Source: Sarcomyxa edulis (taxonomy: Eukaryota > Basidiomycota > Agaricomycetes > Agaricales > Mycenaceae). From it: a stretch of 64,000 bases of DNA. The position numbers and the translations under genes are program-made. Positions within the stretch are counted from its first letter, which is position 1, and every line of letters begins with the position of its first letter. The stretch spans positions 558,001 to 622,000 of the forward strand of contig QUOL01000015.1 of NCBI GenBank assembly GCA_009761415.1, read 5' to 3'. Shown here in pieces: positions 10,338 to 22,644 of the stretch. The notes beneath the pieces were generated by a model. The model saw only the letters and a program-made list of their open reading frames with translations. It ran no database searches and was not told the DNA's origin.

Positions 10338-11830
10338 TTGTCTGATATCGAATCTGAATACTGTATGCCATTCGATAGTGGTCTCGCATTACTCTCCTGC
10401 GAAATGCCCCCGGCGCATGAATTCGACCATTTCACAATATGGTATTGGGAAATTATCGCGGATCGTCATACACTGCTCATCAGAACGTCGGACGGATTGG
10501 GTTTATGCATTATCTTTGGATCTGGGGGCGAGCATATAGAAATGGCAATTGAGTATGAATCTGGGAATGGGTTTGATGCCATCCTTCAGGTTGCGCGAAA
10601 TGTGCCATCCCGCACCGTCTTTATTGAGCCCCAGACCAGAATGCCGATCCCTTGCTTCGTGCATCCGGTCGATTTTTCGAAACTTTTTCTCGGGCTGAAG
10701 TCTCCACATCCCGGACTGCCGATTTTCGATAAGCCAACCTTATATTTCTACCCTAATTTTCTCACCTCGGACACAATCAAGCCCGTTCAGCTTTCTCCTG
10801 AAGGCATCCCATACCTCTACAAATCATTCCACCGCAAGGAAGTTGGCTTGCAGAACCTTCAACGGGAAGTCGACAACTACGTTAGACTTCGTGAGTCCCC
10901 GTACATCCTTCCTATCAGAGGTCTCGTTCGCTGCGATGACTGGACTTTCGAGATTTCCGACTCTGGTGCACCCGAACCTGTTCAGAGTGGTGCACTTTGT
11001 GGGTTAATGATACCGTTCTGTGGAGCTCATTCTCTGTTGTGGTACCCCAACGAATGGACACCCTCTGAGAAGGAGGTATTGGCTGTCGGTCTTCTCGATG
11101 CTGTCTTAGACATCGAGTTCCGCGGAATTCACCTCTCTGATCTCAAGCGTGCCAATGTGCTTTTAACACCTCGAGGCTTACGACTTATCGACATCGATGC
11201 CCACACTCTAACCCACAGTTTTTTTAACCCCTCATACAGCGGTAGTATTGGTACAGTCTACAACTTCGGCAGAACTCTATCGGAATTGTTTGTGGAAGAC
11301 TTTCCATACGGTGGCCCGATTGAAGGAACCCCAGTCGGAGACGCTACGCCTATGATGCAAAGGCTCATAAGATCATGTACCTACTACACGGAGTACAATT
11401 CGATGAAAGAACTATACGATGCCACATTTGACATGCTTCAGCCCATACGGACGCGAACCGACATCACTGTCACAACCCTTGCTGAGCTGCGCCACACCCG
11501 CCTACGTATGCAAGCCCGGTCGTTTGAGGAAGCTTGGCTGGGTTGCATCGACGACGACGTCAAATGGGCTCCCGACTTCAAGGAACAGAAGGTCCCTCAG
11601 TTACCATTTGATTTCGCATTTTCGCAGTCTGACTTTTGTGCTAGTTCACGAACCTTCGCTTCTTCGACACAACTGGAAAGTACTGTCAGACAATCTGGTG
11701 TAAAAACTTCAACCAGCCTGTGGTGCGTATTTACAATTACCTATATAAATCATTTCTCACCCTCTCGGTATAGGAAAATTGCGCACATTTTGACCATTTT
11801 CATCCGGTTGACCGCCCTTCCACCATCTGA
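10338..11830 (+). CDS. Unrelated kinase-like protein inside the array
   Basis: A long open frame starts MSDIESEYCMPF and reads as a kinase C-lobe after about residue 160. It shows LYKSFHRKE, a hinge-like LMIPFCGAHSLL, IHLSDLKRANVLL (Asp268, Lys270, Asn273, with His one position off the canonical place), and LRLIDIDAHT where DFG would be. It shares no obvious identity with copies A-D and lies on the other strand. The 3' end is uncertain. One reading stays open to 11900. I prefer introns at about 11592-11644 and 11723-11773, which give a Cys/His-rich tail (KYCQTIWCKNF... CAHFDHFHPVD) ending at 11830, 462 residues. The first donor (GTCCCT) is weak. Confidence 0.65.
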
Positions 11831-13645
11831 CACTTGCGTTCATCTTGACACGGATACTGTAGTTCGGTGGCGGCTGTGTCCATTCTTCAATCTCGATTGA
11901 AGTAGTGGATGCTTAGCCCGTGGTCTGGATCATTCTTGTAGTTGTCATTTTCGGTGACTTGTTATCGTTTGACCGTTTCAATACAAGCAACCCTCGAGAT
12001 CAATTCTCTGAGGATTGATGGCTTAGTGATGGGCTACTCGATGTGCCAGCAGATCTCGTGCGTTGACGTCTCAATGTCCAGAGTATATTTGGAGTATATC
12101 CAAATGCTATACTGCAGGTTTCACACTCAATTGCTGCATCATCGGAAGGGTCACTATATCTGCGACTAGGGTACCTGGTAATACGCCTCCATCAAAGTAT
12201 GCGCCGTACTTAGACTCATAGTGCGGCTTGAGTGCGGCTTGAGTGCGGCACATCATGCATCAGATTTGCATCAGGAGCTGTTGCCACACACGGACACGTG
12301 GACCATTTTCTAATCTTAGCCCGCCATTTTCCAAGTTCCAACCTGTTCCAACCGAGTCAACGTCGAGCTCGACTGCTCTTTTGAGGCTACGAATCTGCGA
12401 GTGCATGACTTGTCTTTCGGTAATGCCGATATCAATCCTCGCCCTGGAAAAACCATGCTAGAGACTGGGGGAACAGAGCGGCGTTCGGGTCACGAGTTAC
12501 CACCAGTCAGCAAGGCTCAGTTGACTCAGAACGATGGTGAGATCTATTCGTTCTGCGAACTTCAACCTTTTGTGGCCAGCTTTAAATTACAATTTGTCAT
12601 AGATATACCAGATCTCTCATAGATGTGGTCCGGATAAGTATGTCGTGTCATCCTTCGGGGTTCCGGTGAGTGTTTTCTGCACCTCATTTTGCCTCAGCAG
12701 GAAGCGTGGCGACATCTGGAACACTTTCTCTCATGAGATCCCCTCTGAATGCTGTCGCGTCGTTCCTAATCTTGGTGAAAGTGTGCCACGGGGTTGACGG
12801 TATTGGACTTTCACAAGGATGGCCACTGGTTACGCTTCTTTATGTGTTGTTCTCAATGTAGTATCCCTCTCCATGGTCTACACGAGAATCACCTGCCCCT
12901 TACTGAACCCACGCCTCGCCATTTGCATCCGTATCTCTTTGAAGTCGACAAATGAGGCGTTACTCGTGATACTTCTTTTTTGTCTTAGTGAGTTTCCCGT
13001 CGTCCACCTTCTTCTTCTCTAATTTATTCTTGTTTCAGAACCCCTTGTATCTCCGTTTTCTCTTGAAGCCTTCTTGAAAGACACATTTGCTTCAAAAGGA
13101 GCCGGGGCCATTTCTCGCAGTGCATATCGCCTGCGAAGAGAAGGACAGAGGAGATATATTCTTCACGGTTGATCAATTGAAGCTCATTCATCCGTGAAGC
13201 ACCACTGACTACACGATCTCATGGGGATCGGGTTGCATTGTATTTGATGGTCTGTGATACATCCCAGTCCTCTCTGATGGTTCTGATCGCAGCTCTTGTG
13301 TCAGATGAGAGGAAACGAAGAACGACATTATGCCATTAGATAGATGACCTTCATAATTTCTTGTGCTGCTAATTGACCGCCACGCATGTTTCATCACCTC
13401 CATAAATTCAATTTGGCCAGTCGTTGCTTTTCCCTCATCTAAATATTGGAAGACCTGCACACCGCGTCTCCTAGAAGACTGAAATGTTCTGAAGATAATA
13501 GCTTCAGGGGCTCTTGTTCTGAGCTTGAGAAGTTGTTCTATCTTTTGATCGGCAGAAGTCTGCCACAAGTTGGCCACAAGAGACAAAAGAGACAAATTGC
13601 GGTCGAATATTGTTCTTTGGATAATAAACTCCATCCTCCAATACA
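11831..13645. other. Gap without a supported gene
   Basis: About 1.8 kb between the plus-strand kinase-like gene and copy C. Only short frames are present. A 145-codon minus-strand frame (13209-13646) abuts the stop of copy C but starts without an ATG at its 5' end and shows no domain. A short tandem repeat lies at 12221-12249. Nothing else recognisable. Confidence 0.4.
12221..12249. repeat. 11-bp tandem repeat
   Basis: The unit GTGCGGCTTGA occurs twice in a row followed by a partial third copy (GTGCGGC). It lies in non-coding sequence with no sign of function. Confidence 0.8.
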
Positions 13646-14790
13646 CTAGATGTGGTCATACGTTTCTGAAGCAACGCGTTCAGTATTGTAGCTATACTCC
13701 TGTTCGAGTACCTCCCATAAAAGTTCTCGCTTGAACGCATGACTGAAATCCAAGAATCGATACGCGTGCCTGCACTGGTGGCGAGGACAAAACGTTCGCC
13801 ATTGTGGATCTCCAGCCTCTGCGAGATTACTTTCTTTCACGTCTCCTTGCTCGATGCAGAGTCGACCAATATCTTCTGCGATCCCTGCGAGATCCGCTCT
13901 GAAGAATATCAGATGACTGCAAGCAAGACTGGTTCAAGATCAACTTACAAGTATTGCTCCCGAGTATAACCATATGATTTCCTAGGTGTAGTCTTCGACA
14001 TGCATCCCAGTTTCTCTAGAGCAAGGATATAAATCTCATTGGCAGCGAAATTCGAGCGACGAAGATATTCTCGAACCGGAGGGTGACCTTCGAAGACGAT
14101 GTTATCAATTGCACCCTCCGGTAGAGGCGTGATGTCTATGTGAGATTTAGCAGAACTGGAGTCATTGTAATAAGGACCCCGATAGGTAGCTCTGGCATCG
14201 ATCAAGGAGAACCCATCCGGTAATTGCCCTTTGAAAAGTCCATAACAACGAGGGATCGCAATCCCCTGGATGCTTTCCAATTCTTCGTATATTGAAGCTT
14301 CGCGAACAAGAACAGCGGTACGAGCTTGAAGAACAACTTTAACGACTAAAGGGGGGATACGAGAACCTAGATGTATGGATTCGCCTGATAGTATTGTCGA
14401 AAAGGCCTGAGAGGAAGAACCAAAACCGAGTAGAGTGTCCAAGGAGAGTGATAGGTTCAGGTTCCCGGGCTCAGGAAGTTGCGAGGGGAGCCTATCAGGA
14501 GGACGCCTATCAGGGAAGCATCTTTTGTCTACAACTTCTGAGCTAAATATCTCTCTTTCTTCCATCGTCACGTATGGGGTGACCTCTAACGGAGGAGGAG
14601 TAACGCGATGGAGTTGAATGGAAATCGATTTTGAGTCGCCCTGCTGCGATGGCACGACTAAACCGGTGATGGACGCAGTTGCAAACGCATTCAAGGCCTG
14701 GAGGTGAGTGGCATCGATCATCATGCATCGATCATCATTGGTATGACTTACCAGAGGCTCGTCGTTGGCGACATCTGAGGACGAGGCCAT
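13646..14790 (-). CDS. Kinase-like protein, array copy C
   Basis: Encodes 346 residues from exons 14752-14790, 13949-14697 and 13646-13898, with the same exon pattern as copies A and B. It begins MASSSDVANDEPL, splices to ALNAFATASITG, and carries PPLVVKVVLQAR (beta-3 Lys), REASIYEELESIQG, IAIPRCYGLF, VFEGHPPVREYLRRS and YILALEKLG. The last exon has EQGDVKESN (Asp282, Asn287, Gln280 where His is usual) and RFLDFSHAFKRE. It is closest to copy B. The start codon is fixed by the conserved short first exon. Same functional uncertainty as B. Confidence 0.75.
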
Positions 14791-15046
14791 ACTAAGTATG
14801 AGTGCCAGTGCCGCTCAGCCTCGTCAGTGTGACTTTTAAGCGATGCATGGTGTGGCACAAGCGAGCGCGGTCTCCAATATGGTACCAACACGTTTCTTCG
14901 ATTTGACCACGTGGTTGAGATTATCGCGTCAATGGCATACCCAGCTCGTTTCTCGCCAGAACAACAAAGAAATGGATTTTGTAATCTCTGGAGTATCTAA
15001 TGTCAGACCACTCTGTACACAAATGTTTCTAGTAGACCATTCAAAG

Positions 15047-16264
15047 CTACGTGACAGGTCTGATCTCAGATCGTTGGCCGAATATCCTCCTGAAAATATT
15101 AGCCCTAATAGGTGACGTGGCGAACAGAAATATCCTCTCCGGTCTTAAGTCCCTCTTGTGCGAATGGCTAAAGTCAAAAAGATGCACACAATGGCGACGG
15201 TTATGAGCAGGACAAAAGATAGACCACTCGGGGGAGGTGACTTGTATATTTCTCCAATCGAGGTCCCAATGCTCGATATGCAAGCTGGCAAGGTCCTCAG
15301 CAACATCATGTATGTCCTTTCTATACCGCGTGTCAGACGATCATCATAACGAGCATGCAATGTCAAGACTCACCTGAGATCCTCCTCAGTCACGGTTGGC
15401 CACAAATGAGGGGAAACTCGACTTCGCCACTCAATTGTTCCAAAAGTAAAACATATACTTCGTTGGGCGCAAAAGTGGATCTACGAGTGTACGCTTTCTC
15501 GTTGGGATACTCTTTGAGAGAAGGATTACCGTATTTTCCCGGCACGTTGTCGGTAATTTTGTCCTTGTCTTCGTCCGATTCACTGTGGTCGTCAGTGTCA
15601 TCGTCACTGTCGCTGTATTCGTCGCCAAAGCCGCGTTTCTTTTCGAGCTTGCATCGTTTAGGCAACCATCCCGCAAAGATGCCATAGCATCTTGGTACCG
15701 CGATTCCCTGGATACTTTCCACTTCTTCGTAAAGACATGCCTCACGAATAAGGAATGCGATCTGAGTACCCGTAGCAACTTTGATAACCAATGATGGGAG
15801 AGATTTTTGAGGTTTAAATTTATCGTCAATGGTGGTCGAGTAGACGCGGGAGTTTGTACCGATGTCATCACAATCGTCTTCATAATACTGAGCACGATCC
15901 CAAAGGAGCGCGTCTACAGACAACGAGAGGCTAGCATCTCCTGGAGGAGGAAGGCGAGATGGAAGTCGCGCAGGTGGCCCATCATGTAGGCGGTGGAGAG
16001 CGATGTTCGGGCCGTATTCCTCCCCAGCATCTGGATAGAATGGGGTGTATTTCAGAACAGGGAGTGAGACGCGCGATAGGACAAGCTCCGCTCGGAATCG
16101 TAGGAAGCCCAGAAATTGTCACCGTGGAGATGGCATTCAATGCCTACAAAAGATTAAATCAATATCTTCATATGATAAGTACTTGTATCGGTATCATAAC
16201 GCACCAATTTTTCAGGATCGTTGAGTGACAGCGCAGATAGAGCAGACTCGGTTGTAGACGACAT
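15047..16264 (-). pseudogene. Kinase-like array copy D, frameshifted
   Basis: All three exons of an A-type copy are recognisable (16205-16264, about 15374-16143, about 15047-15320), including MSSTTESALS, PSLVIKVATGTQ, IAVPRCYGIF, an acidic insert and a well-kept catalytic loop HWDLDWRN with LFDFSHSHKRD. Two indels break it. Near 16080, 11 bases present in copy A are missing, so the frame entering from exon 1 runs into a stop soon after. Near 15397, one base is missing relative to A, giving a stop just before the second intron. Splice sites are otherwise intact, so the loss looks recent. A reading starting at the internal ATG of 15923 would lack the N-terminal 80 residues. Confidence 0.65.
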
Positions 16265-16826
16265 AACGTGCCCCCGTTCAACTGGAAGGACTGGCTTATA
16301 GGCATGTCGAGAACTGTTTAGTCAAGTGGCTAATAGTGATCCAAGATCACCCTGAACTGTACAGTACCCCAAGCGAGTTGACCTTGAGGTAGACTCGTGT
16401 CGTTTCGACTAAGATCTCTGGCAACAGACTCGAACTCTGGTCGTTCACCGTATGTATACTTTGTTCGAAAGAAAAATAATCGCAGATCCTTCCGGGTGTG
16501 TTTGGTATACGCATTGGAATCTAACCGGCGACGTACCAACTGATCAGGCGTCTTTCATCTCCTCCTCCTCCTCCCATGTTAAATATTCAAGTCTTCAGAT
16601 CTCAGACACTGTCACTATTATCCTGAAACTCTTCTGAAAAATTGAAAGTGCCACTCACGCACGAAGCAAAGCCGATTGCTCTCCCTTGCCAGTATTTTTT
16701 CAAGTAGGCTCTCATCTCATCTCATCGATATATCTCCATTTCGGACGAGCATGCTTCAGCTCTGTTAGGCTCTATTCTTGCGGCTCTATCTAGAACTCTT
16801 ATTCTAGTACCGATCTTCAGTGAACA
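16265..16826. other. Intergenic region, no gene seen
   Basis: About 560 bases upstream of the decayed kinase-like copy D and of the small membrane-protein gene. It should contain the promoter of the latter. I see no RNA gene and no protein-like ORF; a TCCTCC run lies near 16560. Confidence 0.35.
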
Positions 16827-17335
16827 ATGCGCTCACAACTGTTACGCGCTCTAAATCCACGCGTTGGACGTTCCTTGCTGCACAAACCGAATGCCATAAT
16901 TCAGCTTCGCCGGAGCAATCACTCGAACTCTTGTAAGTCTCATGTTCCGCTATCAAGGTCGAATGAAATAGCAAATGATGCGCTAGCTACCTCTGATAAG
17001 CAGCCTATAAATCCTCAGAAGCATGATGCTGCAAGTGATCCTGTCATCACGGGTACGTCCACATGATAATTCAGTTATCTCTTCTATTCAAGCTGACCTG
17101 TGTATGTAGATAAGAGTACTACCAAGACGTCCGACCTGCGAAAACTCCAAGGAGTTGCGCTAGGCTCCGTTCTCCTCATCGGGATCGTGCATGTCTTTGT
17201 CACGTACAGTCTAACAGAGGTCGGTCATTACTTGACACGTTGACGGGCCTCACCGTATACTGACACTATCGAAAGCCCGAGTCTTCACCGACTTTTGGTG
17301 ATATTCCGGAGACCACTAGCACTTCATCTACTTAG
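16827..17335 (+). CDS. Small predicted mitochondrial membrane protein
   Basis: I read 131 residues from exons 16827-17052, 17110-17219 and 17276-17335. The N-terminus (MRSQLLRALNPRVGRSLLHKP) is Arg-rich with no acidic residues, typical of a presequence. After a polar linker comes one hydrophobic segment (GVALGSVLLIGIVHVFVTY) at about residues 90-110, then a short Ser/Thr/Pro tail. The last intron (donor GTCGGT, acceptor GAAAG) is less certain; without it the frame stops at about 17244 with a nine-residue shorter tail. I do not recognise the family. Confidence 0.6.
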
Positions 17336-17817
17336 CTGCTGTCAAAATCTGGAAGTACCCAATTTAACGTCGTTTCCTTCGACATTCTCTTTGAACTTGG
17401 CATACTTCGTGTCGTAGAGCGCCCCTCTATCCTCCTCGAACGTGAATGCTTGAACGAGCGTTTGTAGCTACATACATTGTAGCTATCTTTGAACGTTTGT
17501 ACTGCAAAACGTGGCGGTGACTCCTCTTTAGCGCCGTGCCGTCCAATTATAATCCCAAACGTTTGATAAGTCAGAGCTCCGATCGACCTCTCTTCCTCCT
17601 TCCTCCTTCGACTTTCGACCTTCGACTTTCAGCTTGTATTTTCCTTCAAATCTCCCCGTGTATCGCATCTTCAACTTAACTTATCGCTAATTTACCTGAT
17701 CGCAAAGACTCAGAAACTTCAAGTCTGTACTCACCGAGTGCAGCAAACAGACAGTGCGATCTATCGAAGGAAACTCCTTCAAAGGTCGCTCGGTCTCCTT
17801 TTCCCTGACCCTGCTAT
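17336..17817. other. Intergenic region upstream of the BTB/RCC1 gene
   Basis: About 480 bases holding the 3' UTR of the small membrane-protein gene and the promoter and 5' UTR of the next gene. CT-rich stretches around 17585-17650 look like a fungal core-promoter pyrimidine tract. No ORF of note. Confidence 0.35.
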
Positions 17818-20800
17818 ATGAACTTGCTCCATGCCCACTACAACCTACGCAATCTTCAGGCCTTCCAGCGGGCGCTCACCTCGGAGGCTAATGACCGAAG
17901 TCAATCCACCACCGGCGGTCTCAGCAGCAGCGGTGGAAAGTCATGGAATAGGTCCAGTTCATTGAATATGGCCATGTCTACGTCGTCGTCGTCGTCGTCG
18001 TCTTGCGACGTAAATGCTCGAGATTGGCTCGGGAGGTCTGTTCTGCACCTTGCTTGTGCGTCTGCGGAACCGGCGGCTCTCGAATATGTCAAGCTTTTGC
18101 TATCCCATCCTGCGATAAACGTCAATCTGTGTGATTTGGAGAGTCATTGGACTGCTTTGCACAGGGCATTGTATAATGGGAACTTGTCTGCTGCGTGCGT
18201 TCGTTATATTATCTCGGCGTATCTGGTCTTATTTACTTTGATGCAGATTATTGCTTTTGCAACGATCGGACCTCGACAGGGATATCAAAGATGTCGAAGG
18301 ATACACGGCTTTCGACTTGTACAACTCGACGGTTCAGGGTACGAAGCCAGGTTCTGGTGATGACGTGATCGCAGAGCTCTTTACTTGGGGAACCAATAGG
18401 TACGAAGATCCATACTTGATGTTTCTCCATAACCTCATTCGGTTCTCGTAGAAATGCTGCTCTTGGTGTCGGTGATGGCGACGACAGGGTATACCCCGAC
18501 CAAGTTATTATCCGCGAGAAGGAAAGTCCATCCGAATCCGAACATAGAACCCTCGAAGCTAGGTTCTCTCCCATCGGCGTTCGTCAAGTCCAAATGTCGA
18601 AACTCCATACTGGTGCGTCTTGCAGACACTTCCCAGTATTCTCAATTTAGACTCACACATGAATATTAGCCGTCGTAACATCAGAAAGCCGCGGTAACCT
18701 TCGAGTGTGTGGTTTCGGAAGCGGTGGACGGTGAGCACCAGTGCTTATTCGCACCGAATCCTCACTAACATTCCTACCTCAGCTTGGGTCCCGGACAACA
18801 CACCCAATACAGCCTAAAACCCCTCCACCATTTCACGCACACAATCGACTCCGTAGCTCTAGGCCAAGACCACACACTCGCACTCACCAAGTCCGGAGAA
18901 GTCCTCAGCTGGGGCCTCAACCGTTTCTCTCAACTCGGATACGTCGTCGAGATGGCTGCAGTGGGACCTGGACGATTAGAGGAGCCTATACAGGCTACGG
19001 CGAGGAAGGTTCAGGGGCCGTTGAAGAAGGAGGTTGTGTTGGGTGTGGCTGCGTGCAAGAGCGCTTCGGCGTGTTGGACGGGGACGGAGGTATATACGTG
19101 GGGAACGAATAATGGGCAGCTTGGTGAGTTGGCGTTTTCTTCTTGCTTTCGAAGTCAAGCGTCCTTATTTTGGTTTGCAGGGTACGACAAGGCTGCTCAG
19201 CCTGTTCAGATTCTTCCTCGTAAGGTTACGAAAGTGACTCAGTCTGTGCTTGCCGTGTCTATCACGGTGCGTCCTTTCACGTCGCGGGGCCTTCTCCTTT
19301 TCCTGATTGCGTGCGACTTAGGACTCCGCCATGGCTTGTCTTCTCGACACCAAAGATGTCATGTGTATCTGGAATGATCGGTATTTCAAGATCAAGTGCG
19401 ACTCTCTTCTTACATCCTACTAAATCCTCTCAGCTCACTTGTACATCCACACAGCTTCCCAACACAAGCCTTCCCGTCCGAAATCCAACCCTATCGCCCA
19501 CCACAAGCCATCAAAGACGCTGACATCGCCAAAATCACAAGTTGCGACGATACATTTGCTGCGTTGTCCTCGAATGGCGAACTCTTCACTTTCTCGGTAC
19601 CCAATCCATCTGAAGCGGAACGTGCGTCTGGCAAGGATAGATCCGGAATCAAGCCTCAGCGCGTTTGGGCTTTGAGGAAACAGTTTAGTGCTGTGCGGGT
19701 ATGTTGCCCACATTTGAACTATCTGTCCTCCAACTGACTCGCTGTCAGGACGTCGCGCTTGGTTCGGACGGATCCATCACGATCTGCACTGAATCAGGAC
19801 ACGTCTTTGTTCGTTCTCGTAACGCGAAAGGAGGGACAGGTAAAGCGTTCAAGTTCAAGCGCATCCCTTACATTCAACGCGTCATTCGGGTCTGCGCGAA
19901 CGCCACTGGGGCGTTTGGCGCTATTCGCGTGGATTCCAAGATGGAGCCTATCATTGTCAGTGGGAATGGTCTCGCTCAGGATTTAGCTACCGTGCAGCCG
20001 TACTTGCGTCTACCAGACGATGGGTCTGAAGTTCTTGGCTTGTCGTCGGCGGCGGCATTTAAGCAGCAGCTTAATGTTCCTAATCCCGAGCAAGACGAAG
20101 ATGGGGATGATGTTGGGATACAACGGGATCTAGAAGGCGTACATGCGTTGTTCAATTTCTTGCAAGGCGACAAAAAGATTCGCACTGGACCTGACCACCA
20201 TGGTCTATTCGACCACCTTCGTCTACATGGAGCGGATTTGAACGTACAGGTCCAGTCCTGGACATTCCCTGTTCACAGCGTCCTTCTCTCCGCACGAACC
20301 CCGATTCTCGGCGATATATTATCCGGGTCCAAATCAATTCAGGACTCAATATCTGGCATCTCGATTCGTTTTGTGCCAGCCTCATCCAAGATGACATCGC
20401 GTCTTGCGTTCACGGGTTGTCATGGGATCACCATTCTCATCCTCATGTACTACCTCTACTCTGACGAACTGATCGCTATTTGGGATCGTCGTGTAGCGAC
20501 CGTTCTCGAACAGGAGCTGAAGCAGTTCAAAATCAACACTGCCCAAGTGAAAACCGATCTCCAGGCTTTGGCACGTATCCTAGTCCTCCCCTTGCTGACG
20601 CCAGCATTGGGATCCCCTGCAAAACGTGCTCCAGAGGCGTCCATGGTCCACGATATGAGTGAGCTGTTTCACAGAGCCCAGGCTCACAAGCCTTCGCCCT
20701 TGTCGTTTCCTAGAGCGCCGGATGTCGTTCTTCAGCTATCCGACAAGGAGGTGTTTGGTCATTCGGTTGTTCTGCGTGCGCGGTCTGTGTTTTTTGCCAG

Positions 20801-22644
20801 CTTTTTTGATCAAGAGGAATGGACTGTTAAACGGTGGGATGCGAGTGGGATGATCACTGTCAATATGAAGCATTTGGAATGGCGCGTCATGGAATACGTT
20901 TTACGGTTCCTTTGTTGTGGTGAAGATGAAAGGATGTTCCATGTTCTACGTGAGTATCTCTTTCTACTTTCTTCGTGTATTCGACGGCTGACGTGGAGCC
21001 GTCAGCTTTCGTGACGTCTGTTGATGATTTGTTGGAGTTTATGTTCGAGGTTATGGCTGCTGCGGTGCGTTTCACTCTTTACCAAATTGAGTGTGCCTTT
21101 CGATCAGTTTCTAACACACGATCCAGAATGAACTCCTTCTAGACCGTCTAGTTCTTATCTGCTCGAGCGTCATATTGAAGCATTCGAACGTCAATAACGT
21201 GTGCTACGTTCTCACCGATGCCACCCATTACCACGCTCAACAGCTCATCGAAAGCCTACAAGGGTACATAGCCGCAAATTTGGAGATGATGCTGGAAAGT
21301 CAGATGCTAGACTGCATGACTCCGGCTCTGATATCACAGCTTGGGGAATTCATCCGTAGGAAACAGAAGATGAAGTCTCCAGTGTCTCGCTCCAATCTCC
21401 TCGTGGATCATGCCATGAGACACCACTCTGACTGGTTGGCTCTTCAAGATATTCCTCAGCAGATTGTTCCTACCCATAGACCACCTCGTAAAGAATTGAC
21501 TCGGGTGGTTAAAAGAGTGGCATCGAAGCCTTTCATTAGGAATAGTCCATCGAGTCTCACTAAACATGTCCCTCTTCCTGGAGATGATGACGTATTCCTC
21601 ATGGACGACTCGGATGCACCTCCTCCTCCGTCCTTCGAGCAATCTGCTGGAACCTCTCCGTGGAAGGCTCCCTCCGTTGCTCCTCGGTAAGTCTTTTGCT
21701 CGTCTGGATTTTGCATTCACTTTTTCTCACTTGCTATGTATATCCGTAGTATCAATATGAAAACTATTATCGCCGAAGCTGAAGCCGCAATGCCAGGTCC
21801 TTCAAGCTCAAGGACACCACCACGAAAGACGAATTTTCCAGACGCTGAGCGGCCTCCCTCAATGTCACGGCCAAGCGGCTCTCCTTGGAAATCTGTCCGA
21901 ACCTCCGCGCCCATCGCTACACCAGGTTTCCCGTCACCTGCATCAACACCAGTCAACACACCTCCGCGAACGAAAGAAATTGGCATGGCTGGTCCAAGTA
22001 CGGCTACTCCGCGATACACGTCGTTACCTCCATCACCCCCTCAAGCGAAACCCAAACCCAGAGATACCGTTCCAGGGCTCGGTCCTGTGTTTACCCCACT
22101 ACGACAACCCTTGAGCAAGCCAGGTTTCTCTATCCCTTCCGCGTCTCGTCGTACCCTGTATGTCGTCGATTATGTTCATTTATTGCATGCATCTTATTTT
22201 TTCTGCAGAAGCGGCAGCAGTGGCGCTAAAGCTTGGACATTGCCGCCAGTTCAGCCAGTCGTTGTACAATCTCCGTCATCTCCAAGTCTGCCCGTAGGAA
22301 TGTCCTTTGTCGCGATTCAACAACTTCAAATAGACCAAGACGCCTTTGTACCAGGAAAGGACAAGCGATCCCTACGAGAAATACAAGAGGAAGAGAGGTC
22401 TCGTCAGGAAGAGGCCGATTTTCTGAAGTGGTGGGCGGCGGAGGAGGAAAGGGTCAAGTTGGAAGCTGAGGCTTTATCCCAGCCTAAGGGACGCAGCCGA
22501 CCTAGTCCAGGGAAACCCCCTAGGAAGAACAAGGGCGGGAAGGCCAAGGCTGTTGGCATTGATACCACGACTTCTGGAACGGCCCCCAGGGGTGACCAAC
22601 CTCGTCGGCACGTAGGAAAGAACCAGGCGATTCCAGCTCTATGA
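17818..22644 (+). CDS. IBtk-like ankyrin/RCC1/double-BTB protein
   Basis: Encodes 1386 residues in 13 exons: 17818-18194, 18247-18399, 18452-18612, 18670-18730, 18783-19123, 19181-19266, 19322-19395, 19455-19698, 19749-20949, 21006-21064, 21127-21686, 21750-22157, 22209-22644. Domains in order: ankyrin repeats (GRSVLHLAC, WTALHRALYNG) at about 60-140; RCC1 repeats (LFTWGTN, VLSWGLNRFSQLG, VYTWGTNNGQLG) at about 170-560; a first BTB (FPVHSVLLSARTP) near 665; a second BTB (VFGHSVVLRARSVFFASFF) near 830; a BACK-like segment; and a Ser/Pro-rich tail with KRSLREIQEEE near the end. This is the layout of human IBtk, a Cullin-3 substrate adaptor, so a ubiquitin-ligase adaptor role is likely. A TCG run at about 17980-18002 encodes poly-Ser. 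Confidence 0.9.

Noticed and set aside
13209..13646. 145-codon minus-strand frame touching the stop of copy C
   Set aside because: Begins with a non-ATG codon and has no recognisable feature; probably chance read-through after the stop.
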